From NCBI GenBank assembly GCA_017435245.1, contig JAFSFK010000091.1, positions 1 through 7,218 on the forward strand: a stretch of DNA of 7,218 bases, read 5' to 3'. This document shows, one piece after another, positions 1 through 4,382 of the stretch. Positions within the stretch are counted from its first letter, which is position 1, and every line of letters begins with the position of its first letter. The stretch comes from Oscillospiraceae bacterium (lineage in GTDB: Bacteria; Bacillota; Clostridia; Oscillospirales; Oscillospiraceae). The notes under the pieces were generated by a model. That model was not told the origin of the DNA. It saw nothing but the letters and a program-made list of their open reading frames with translations, and did no database searches. The position numbers and the translations under genes are program-made.

Positions 1-38
1 ACGGAGCACATATGCTGTACTTCTGCACTGTAAATCAT
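1..38 (-). CDS. N-terminal fragment of a leftward gene, possibly a NifU-like Fe-S scaffold protein
   Basis: Only the first 12 codons and two bases of a 13th are inside the window, reading MIYSAEVQHMCS followed by a GT-starting codon (Val). The start is supported by an AAAGGA ribosome binding site upstream on the minus strand and by a perfect sigma-A promoter at 148-120. From memory, a start of the form MIYS-x-EV-x-x-MC resembles clostridial iron-sulfur cluster assembly scaffold proteins of the NifU-like type, but twelve residues cannot prove it. What is solid is that a real leftward gene probably starts here, divergent from the DUF1540 gene. The product name is tentative. Confidence 0.45.
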   Translation of the reverse strand, partial: MIYSAEVQHMCS

Positions 39-119
39 GGCAAATTTTCCTTTCTTTTCAAAAGACGGTTTGTCCGCCTTTGGATTTATTTATTTGGAAA
101 ACCGATATTTTCCGCATAC

Positions 120-148
120 ATTATAAAGGCAAACGGGAAAAATGTCAA
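120..148 (-). promoter_or_regulatory. Consensus sigma-A promoter driving the leftward gene
   Basis: Read on the minus strand, TTGACA (148-143) is followed by a 17-base spacer and TATAAT (125-120), a match to the housekeeping consensus at all twelve positions. The predicted start is near 113, leaving a leader of about 75 bases before the ATG at 38. The leader can form two small hairpins in the RNA: GGAAAA/TTTTCC around 96-113 and an 8-bp stem with one G-U pair around 62-82. Neither has a T-tract, so no attenuator is claimed. Confidence 0.75.
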
Positions 149-166
149 TGCGTAAATAAACAATGC

Positions 167-345
167 CAAATTCCGATTTAACGCTCTGACGAGCGAATTG
201 AAAATTGAAAGTTGAAAATTGAAAATTGTGGTATTTTCCTTCGGAAAATAATTTAAAACGTCGGCGTAGCCGACACAATCATTTTCAATTTTCCATTTTC
301 CATTTTCAATTATTATCGAGCGTCAGCTCGATAAACCGGAATTTG
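167..345 (+). mobile_element. MITE-like non-coding element, left copy
   Basis: A 179-bp AT-rich element starts with CAAATTCCG (167-175) and ends with its exact reverse complement CGGAATTTG (337-345). Moving inward, the two arms stay related. Each carries a hairpin built on GAGC/GCTC (182-195 and 317-333), then tandem 7-bp units of the TTGAAAA type on the left (about 197-230) facing TTTTCAA/TTTTCCA units on the right (about 281-310). The centre holds two more hairpins: TATTTTCC/GGAAAATA (232-250) and GTCGGC-gta-GCCGAC (260-274). No ORF of substance lies inside. A second copy in inverted orientation sits at 7077-7218. AATG occurs just outside each end (162-165 and 346-349), a possible target duplication. 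A non-autonomous mobile element (MITE) is the best reading; an extragenic palindromic repeat spread by another route is the alternative. Confidence 0.75.
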
Positions 346-372
346 AATGGATCTTGAAATTGGGGACATACT
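343..372 (+). promoter_or_regulatory. Weak candidate promoter for the DUF1540 gene
   Basis: TTGAAT (343-348) and CATACT (367-372) are separated by 18 bases, with five and four consensus matches respectively. The -35 box would overlap the right end of the MITE-like element, so the insertion may have supplied or altered promoter parts. Nothing better is visible between the element and the gene. The call is weak. Confidence 0.25.
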
Positions 373-403
373 AACACCATTCCAACAGAAGGAGGAGAAA
401 ACA

Positions 404-568
404 ATGAATTGTCACGCAAACAAGAGCATTGAATGCACCGTACAGCAGTGCGCTCATCACTGTGATGAAGCAAACTACTGCTCCCTGGACCGGATTCTGG
501 TGGGCACCCATGAGGGCAATCCCACTGTGGATCAGTGCACCGACTGCAAGTCCTTTAGAAAGAAATGA
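404..568 (+). CDS. DUF1540 family small cysteine-rich protein
   Basis: This is a 54-residue protein of unknown function. It matches the DUF1540 pattern as I recall it: a Cys-rich stretch beginning IECTVQQC (C11, C16), then C20, C26 in YCSLDRILVG, and a closing C45-x-x-C48-x-x-F. There are seven cysteines in all, plus H4, H18, H19 and H36, consistent with metal binding or disulfides; neither has been shown here. The start is ATG 404 because AAGGAGGAG (389-397) sits at ideal spacing; an in-frame ATG at 347 has no such site. No signal peptide or membrane segment is seen, so it is probably cytoplasmic. A strong terminator follows 6 bases after the stop, so it is transcribed alone. Small proteins of this family are common in Clostridia and Bacilli. 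Confidence 0.88.
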   Translation: MNCHANKSIECTVQQCAHHCDEANYCSLDRILVGTHEGNPTVDQCTDCKSFRKK

Positions 569-574
569 TCTTTC

Positions 575-609
575 GGCTGCGACGGCGTTTGCTGTCGCAG
601 TCATTTTTT
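575..609 (+). terminator. Intrinsic terminator after the DUF1540 gene
   Basis: A 12-bp stem with two G-U pairs (575-586 with 591-602; core CTGCGAC/GTCGCAG) closes a GTTT loop and is followed by six T residues at 604-609. It begins 6 bases past the stop codon. Confidence 0.88.
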
Positions 610-648
610 AACAGAAAACTGCAAAAAACGCTGTTAGGACATAATTTC

Positions 649-676
649 TTCACAACTTGCACCTATAGTGTTAAAT
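649..676 (+). promoter_or_regulatory. Candidate promoter for the HtrA-like protease gene
   Basis: TTCACA (649-654, five of six matches to TTGACA) and TTAAAT (671-676, four of six) are 16 bases apart, giving a start near 683. That would place transcription just before the GGGAGG ribosome binding site at 688-693 and rules out the in-frame GTG at 668 as a start. The promoter is moderate; no operator is visible. Confidence 0.45.
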
Positions 677-703
677 AAGAATTCTATGGGAGGCTCAGTA
701 TAT

Positions 704-2101
704 ATGGAAAATGAGAACTTCGGCAATTCTCAGAATAAACCTGCTTCCGTGCCACGGGAGTGGTATGAGGATTGGCAGTGCCCGGAAGTGCCTGCGCAGC
801 AGAACCGGGAACCGGTTCAGCAGCCGGTGGAACCGGAACCCAAGAAGAAAAAAGAAAAGAAAAACATACCCTGGCTGTATGCTGTGCTGACGCTGGCGTT
901 GGTGCTGGTATGCTGCCTGGTGACCGGTCTTGTGATGAACGGTATCTGGCAGGACCGGATGGAGGCACAGGCACGGAGCTTTTATAACCGGATGGATGTT
1001 CTGCAGTCCGAGGTGGATGCTCTGTATCATACCGGCGGTGCTGCGGCTGGTACGGCGACCCAGGAGGGCTATCTGACTCCCGGTCAAGTCTATGCCAACA
1101 ATATGAAGGCAGTGGTCGCAGTCGCCGGCAACGTTGTGGAGGCTGGCTTCTATGGCTACAATGAATACGAAAGTTTTGGCTCCGGTTTTATTATCAGCGA
1201 GGATGGCTATGTGGTATCCAATTACCACGTGGTGGAGGGAACCCAGTCTCTGACTGTGATCACCTATGACGATCAGGAGTATGAGGCCCAGCTCATCGGC
1301 TACGATGCCACCAACGATATCGCCCTGCTGAAGATCGAGGCGCAGGCACTGCCCTGCGTGACTATCGGCAGCAGTGATGCGCTGGCGGTTGGCGATCAGG
1401 TTGCGGCTGTGGGCAATCCTCTTGGTGAGCTGACCTCCACCCTGACGGTGGGCTATGTCAGCGCAAAGGACCGGATCGTGGCTACCGACGGTACGGCCAT
1501 CAATATGATCCAGACCGATGCGGCCATCAACTCCGGCAACTCCGGCGGTCCGCTGTTTAATATGAAGGGTGAAGTGGTTGGTATCACCACCGCAAAGTAT
1601 TCCGGAACCTCGTCCAGCGGCGCATCCATCGAGGGCATCGGCTTTGCCATTCCCATTGACGATGTCTACAGCATGCTGGAGGACCTGCGGAACTACGGCT
1701 ATGTCACCGGTGCTTACCTGGGCGTTATGGTCCGGGATGTGGACGAGTACGGTCAGAGCTACGGCCTGCCTGCAGGTGTGTACGTGGAGGAAGTGACCCC
1801 CGGCTATGCCGCAGAAAAAGCAGGCATCGCCGTTGGCGATATTATCGTGGAGCTGGGTGGCTACAAGGTGACTTGTATGACTGAGCTTTCCCGGGCACTG
1901 CGGAAATTCCGTCCCGGGGATACCACCTCCGTCACTGTTTACCGCAATGGACAGGAGCAGTACCTGTCGGTGGTTTTGGATGAGAAACCGCAGGAGGAAG
2001 CTCCTCAGCCCCAGCCCGAAGAGCCTGCCGCTGTGATGCCCGGTGAAGAAGGCATTGATGATTGGTACAATGAATTCTTCCGCCACTTTTTCGGCGGTTG
2101 A
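704..2101 (+). CDS. htrA: HtrA/DegP-type membrane-anchored serine protease with one PDZ domain
   Basis: The 465-residue protein is an S1C-family protease that degrades or refolds damaged exported proteins outside the membrane. A Pro/Glu/Lys-rich cytoplasmic N-terminus (1-54, ending in a Lys cluster) leads to one membrane helix (about 56-78). A short linker follows, with coiled-coil character around 82-107. The trypsin-like domain (about 130-325) has a complete triad: H175 in SNYHVVEG, D205 in TNDIALLKI and S280 in GNSGGPL. One PDZ domain follows (about 335-425: YLGVMV, GVYVEEV, AGIAVGDIIVELGG). A Pro/Glu-rich tail (429-450) ends in an acidic and aromatic run, IDDWYNEFFRHFFGG, which is not a standard HtrA part. 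ATG 704 is preferred because GGGAGG lies 10 bases upstream; a GTG at 668 would fall inside the predicted promoter. In Bacillus such genes respond to envelope stress through CssRS, but no matching site is seen here. The gene appears monocistronic. Confidence 0.95.
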   Translation: MENENFGNSQNKPASVPREWYEDWQCPEVPAQQNREPVQQPVEPEPKKKKEKKNIPWLYAVLTLALVLVCCLVTGLVMNGIWQDRMEAQARSFYNRMDVLQSEVDALYHTGGAAAGTATQEGYLTPGQVYANNMKAVVAVAGNVVEAGFYGYNEYESFGSGFIISEDGYVVSNYHVVEGTQSLTVITYDDQEYEAQLIGYDATNDIALLKIEAQALPCVTIGSSDALAVGDQVAAVGNPLGELTSTLTVGYVSAKDRIVATDGTAINMIQTDAAINSGNSGGPLFNMKGEVVGITTAKYSGTSSSGASIEGIGFAIPIDDVYSMLEDLRNYGYVTGAYLGVMVRDVDEYGQSYGLPAGVYVEEVTPGYAAEKAGIAVGDIIVELGGYKVTCMTELSRALRKFRPGDTTSVTVYRNGQEQYLSVVLDEKPQEEAPQPQPEEPAAVMPGEEGIDDWYNEFFRHFFGG

Positions 2102-2133
2102 GCGGAATGATGTTTTGAAAACCCGGAGAAGAC

Positions 2134-2247
2134 AGGCTCCCCTTGTCAGGGGAGCTGACAAAAATCTATTTGATTTTTGGCTGAGGGGTAGTGTTCTCTC
2201 CCTCAGTCTGCCCTTCGGGCATCCAGCCCCCTCGTCAGAGGGGGCCT
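2134..2247. repeat. GC-rich composite palindromic repeat between the protease and LCP genes
   Basis: A 114-bp block whose two ends are imperfect inverted copies: 2134-2156 begins AGGCTCCCC and 2225-2247 ends GGGGGCCT. Each end is itself a hairpin (AGCTCCCC-type stems closing on TGTCA or CGTCA). Between them lie a CTGAGGG/CCCTCAG stem (2181-2187 with 2200-2206) and a tight TGCCC-ttc-GGGCA hairpin (2209-2221). It contains no gene. I recall similar CTCCCTCAGTC...GTCAGAGGGGGCC repeats dispersed through Faecalibacterium and relatives; copy number here cannot be seen. The last hairpin is followed by CCTTTT and may double as the terminator for the protease gene, which otherwise lacks one. From 2248 to 2369 I see only AT-rich spacer. 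Confidence 0.7.
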
Positions 2248-2369
2248 TTTGCGCAAACAGCGAATCTTTTCTTCTGCTAAGGTGCGGGAAAAACTCCCGT
2301 TTTCCGGCGTTTGGTTACAAAAAATGACATAAAAAATGACGAAAATGCACTAGCTTTTTACTGCGGGAG

Positions 2370-2378
2370 TGGTATAAT
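2370..2378 (+). promoter_or_regulatory. Extended -10 promoter for the LCP gene
   Basis: TGG followed by TATAAT (2370-2378) is a perfect extended -10 element. No good -35 box lies 16-18 bases upstream, which is typical of extended -10 promoters. Transcription would start near 2385, leaving a leader of about 68 bases before the GTG at 2453. Confidence 0.65.
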
Positions 2379-2452
2379 AGATGAAACGTCTATGAATTAT
2401 GATGAAAATTGTAATTTAATATACACAGATGCGGAAATTTGGGGGAAGAATC

Positions 2453-3571
2453 GTGGAAGACCTGAGCCAGAGAAGAAAAGAGAGAGAAGCCGCAATGCGG
2501 CGCAAGAAGAATAAAGCCCGTAAAACCACGCTCATCGTCATTTGTGCGGTGTTGGCGCTGATCCTTGCTTTATTGGTTGCCGGTGTTGTGTATTTTGAAA
2601 GCCTGTTGGGCTTGATCAACAGAGCCGATGAGGTGCCTCAGGAGACGATGTCTCAGGAGGAATATGAGGAACTGATGAACTCAATGAAGGAAACCATCGG
2701 TGATGACTTTACCGGTGATGTGCTCCACGAGGATGATGTGGAGTGGGGAAGTGAAGTGGAGCTCATCGAGTCCGGTGATGATGTGCTGAACGTCCTGCTG
2801 ATCGGTCAGGACCGCCGCAGTGAGGAACAGGGCAGATCCCGTTCTGACGTGATCATCCTGTGCACGGTGAACAAGCCTGCCAAGACCTTAACCATCACCT
2901 CTTTTATGAGAGATATGTACGTCCAGATCCCCGGCTATGAGGATAACCGTATCAATGTTCCTTATGTCCTGGGCGGTATGGACCTGCTGGACAGAACCCT
3001 GTCCACCAACTTCGGTGTGGAAGTGGACGGAAATGTTGAGGTGGATTTCTACGGATTCATCGGCATTATCGACCTGATGGGCGGCATCGAGATGGATCTG
3101 ACCCAGGCTGAGGCCAACTATATGAACCTGAACTACAGCTGGGATGTGGATGACGGTAAGAGCAAGGTTTGGAACCTGAAGGAAGGCGTGAACCAGCTTA
3201 CCGGTTCTCAGGCGCTGTCCTATGCCCGTATGCGTTACGTGGGCAACGGCGACTATGAGCGTACTGAGCGGCAGAGAAGAGTGCTGTCCGCACTGGTGGA
3301 GAAGGCTAAGGAGCTGAGCATCACGGAGCTGAATCTGCTGCTGCAGCATGCCCTGCCGATGATCACCACGGATATGGAGAATCAGGAGATCCTGAACTAT
3401 GCCCTGGAGCTGTTCCCAATGCTGCCGGAGCTGACGGTCACCACCCTGCGGATCCCTGCGGATGGCGCCTACCAGTCTACCTATGTTCGTGAGATGGCGG
3501 TCCTGCTTCCCAATCTGGCAAAGAACCGTAGCATCCTGGAAGAAGCTATGAAAGTCCCCGGCGGAGAATAA
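2453..3571 (+). CDS. LytR-CpsA-Psr (LCP) family cell-wall glycopolymer transferase
   Basis: LCP proteins move lipid-linked glycopolymers such as teichoic acids or capsule onto peptidoglycan on the outer membrane face. This 372-residue protein has a short basic cytoplasmic N-terminus (1-25), one membrane helix (about 26-48), an acidic spacer (about 59-107), the LCP domain (about 111-283) and a helical C-terminal part. Family landmarks are present: NVLLIGQDRR (D120, R121, R122), RSDVIILCTVN (R130, D132), SFMRDMYVQIPG (R153, D154), LTGSQALSYARMRY (R259, R261) and DYERTERQRRVL (R270, R273). These cover the Arg and Asp residues that bind the pyrophosphate lipid in solved family members. I choose GTG 2453, preceded by GGGGGAAG at 2441-2448; an in-frame ATG at 2429 would add eight residues but has no ribosome binding site. 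The gene is monocistronic, with a promoter at 2370 and a terminator 9 bases after the stop. The polymer it transfers cannot be told from sequence. Confidence 0.94.
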   Translation: MEDLSQRRKEREAAMRRKKNKARKTTLIVICAVLALILALLVAGVVYFESLLGLINRADEVPQETMSQEEYEELMNSMKETIGDDFTGDVLHEDDVEWGSEVELIESGDDVLNVLLIGQDRRSEEQGRSRSDVIILCTVNKPAKTLTITSFMRDMYVQIPGYEDNRINVPYVLGGMDLLDRTLSTNFGVEVDGNVEVDFYGFIGIIDLMGGIEMDLTQAEANYMNLNYSWDVDDGKSKVWNLKEGVNQLTGSQALSYARMRYVGNGDYERTERQRRVLSALVEKAKELSITELNLLLQHALPMITTDMENQEILNYALELFPMLPELTVTTLRIPADGAYQSTYVREMAVLLPNLAKNRSILEEAMKVPGGE

Positions 3572-3580
3572 TACTTGTTT

Positions 3581-3618
3581 CCGGAGCCGAAAGCGAATGC
3601 TTTCGGCTCCGGTTTTTT
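3581..3618 (+). terminator. Intrinsic terminator after the LCP gene
   Basis: A perfect 14-bp stem (3581-3594 with 3599-3612; CCGGAGCCGAAAGC) with a GAAT loop is followed by six T residues at 3613-3618. Confidence 0.95.
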
Positions 3619-3746
3619 AAAGAAAAACGGGAATAAAATGGTAATTATTTCCTGTATAAATGGCGGAAATGTTTTCTTCCTGCCGACTATTGTAGAAAAA
3701 TTAACAAATTTTGGAGAAAACAACACCATTTTTTGGTATATTCCGA

Positions 3747-3776
3747 TTGACAAAGGCGGAACGCCAATGTTATAAT
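3747..3776 (+). promoter_or_regulatory. Consensus sigma-A promoter for the BlaI-like gene
   Basis: TTGACA (3747-3752) and TATAAT (3771-3776) match consensus at all twelve positions, with an 18-base spacer. The expected start near 3783 lies inside the inverted repeat at 3777-3804, so a protein bound there would block initiation. The remaining intergenic stretch, 3619-3746, is AT-rich with no other signal I can support. Confidence 0.88.
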
Positions 3777-3804
3777 ATTACCAAAGTTAGGAGGTTTTGG
3801 TAAT
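3777..3804. promoter_or_regulatory. Perfect 9-bp inverted repeat over the start region and RBS of the BlaI-like gene
   Basis: ATTACCAAA (3777-3785) and TTTGGTAAT (3796-3804) are exact reverse complements separated by 10 bases. The spacer carries nearly all of the AGGAGG Shine-Dalgarno (3789-3794), and the right arm includes the first two bases of the ATG. It begins directly after the -10 box. It may be an autoregulatory operator, or an RNA hairpin presenting the ribosome binding site in its loop. It does not match the TACA-N2-TGTA core of staphylococcal BlaI/MecI operators, so the operator reading is inference. Confidence 0.5.
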
Positions 3805-4174
3805 GGAACTGACCAGGAGCGAAATGGAAATAATGGATGTTCTTTGGGGCGCCGGCGTACCGCTGTCCCGTGCGGATCTATTGGCCCGTTCTGAGGAGAA
3901 ATCCTGGAAGGATAGCTCTGTACACATTCTTCTTAACGGCCTTCTGCAGAAAGGGGCGATCCGGGAAGCTGGTTTTGTCAAACGCAGCAAGACCTATGGC
4001 CGTACGTTTTTGCCTACCCTGACCCGGGAGGAGTACTTTGCCACCACCATTTTCTGTCATCGCTATAAGCCGCAGATCGTAGGTTTGTTTGCTGCGCTTT
4101 TGCAGCGGGAGGATATTACCGGTGAAGATCTGGTGCAGATCGAGAAGCTGGTGGCCCAGCGAAAGGAAAAGTAA
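3803..4174 (+). CDS. BlaI/MecI-family winged-helix transcriptional regulator
   Basis: The protein is 123 residues, the usual family length. The N-terminal winged helix (about 1-72) has the family opening LTRSEMEIMDVLW (3-15) and a recognition-helix region WKDSSVHILLNGLLQKGAI (35-53), followed by a wing with R61 and Y65 and the typical P-T-L-T-R-E-E-Y junction (71-78). The C-terminal helices (about 79-120) would form the dimerization part, with a pattern like ITGEDLVQIEKLV. The start is ATG 3803, with AGGAGG at 3789-3794; a TTG at 3797 is too close to that site. Family members repress beta-lactamase, mecA or other envelope and copper genes, and BlaI/MecI are inactivated by cleavage after BlaR1/MecR1 sensing. 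No sensor or beta-lactamase gene lies in this window, so its targets and inducer are unknown. It has its own promoter and terminator. Confidence 0.9.
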   Translation: MELTRSEMEIMDVLWGAGVPLSRADLLARSEEKSWKDSSVHILLNGLLQKGAIREAGFVKRSKTYGRTFLPTLTREEYFATTIFCHRYKPQIVGLFAALLQREDITGEDLVQIEKLVAQRKEK

Positions 4175-4186
4175 ATGCTAAGCTTT

Positions 4187-4217
4187 AACGGCTGCTCCGA
4201 CTGGAGCAGCCGTTTTT
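4187..4217 (+). terminator. Intrinsic terminator after the BlaI-like gene
   Basis: A perfect stem with core CGGCTGCTCC/GGAGCAGCCG (4189-4198 with 4203-4212; extendable by two A-T pairs) closes a GACT loop and runs into TTTTT at 4213-4217. It starts 12 bases after the stop codon. Confidence 0.94.
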
Positions 4218-4311
4218 GTGCAATTGTGATTGTTGAACAGTTGGATAGAACCTGTAGGGTATCGGCCCCTATAAAACGCTCCATTAATTGGAAATTTCAG
4301 GTGTTTTTGTG

Positions 4312-4339
4312 TTGACAATGTATAGGGGGATGCTATAAT
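4312..4339 (+). promoter_or_regulatory. Strong promoter for the transglutaminase-like gene
   Basis: TTGACA (4312-4317) and TATAAT (4334-4339) are both perfect, 16 bases apart, and TGC before the -10 box adds an extended -10 element. Transcription would start near 4346, giving a leader of about 37 bases. An 8-bp inverted repeat, CCCCTATA (4266-4273) and TATAGGGG (4321-4328), has one arm inside the spacer and the other 45-50 bases upstream; its role is unknown. Confidence 0.9.
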
Positions 4340-4382
4340 TAAAATGAGTTTTCACGACTTATGAGGTAAATGGAGGTTTAGT

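Noticed and set aside
197..230. CRISPR array or iteron origin from the TTGAAAA units
   Set aside because: Units are 7 bp and contiguous with no spacers, no replication or cas gene is near, and the same run recurs in the inverted copy as part of a dispersed element.
90..278. 62-codon minus-strand frame overlapping the left element
   Set aside because: Made of translated heptad repeats and hairpins; no Shine-Dalgarno, and it crosses the promoter of the leftward gene.
695..2161. 488-codon open frame on the minus strand opposite the protease gene
   Set aside because: His-rich, low-quality translation that shadows a gene with a complete HtrA catalytic triad on the other strand; no start signals.
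2043..2327. 94-codon forward frame across the GC-rich palindrome
   Set aside because: Starts inside the protease gene and its translation is mostly repeat sequence; no ribosome binding site.
3635..3732. AAAATGGT and ACCATTTT inverted pair upstream of the BlaI-like promoter
   Set aside because: Eight bases 82 bases apart in AT-rich DNA is expected by chance and has no placement relative to the promoter.
3575..3775. 66-codon forward frame after the LCP gene
   Set aside because: Begins within the terminator and ends at the next promoter; no ribosome site.
4314..4323. ACAATGT in the promoter of the transglutaminase-like gene as a BlaI-type operator
   Set aside because: The known core is ACA-N2-TGT in a longer palindrome; here the spacing is one base and the flanks are not symmetrical.
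4361..4369. Tiny ATG-AGG-TAA reading frame in the leader of the transglutaminase-like gene
   Set aside because: It has no ribosome binding site at proper spacing and is likely chance, although start-stop leaders can be regulatory.
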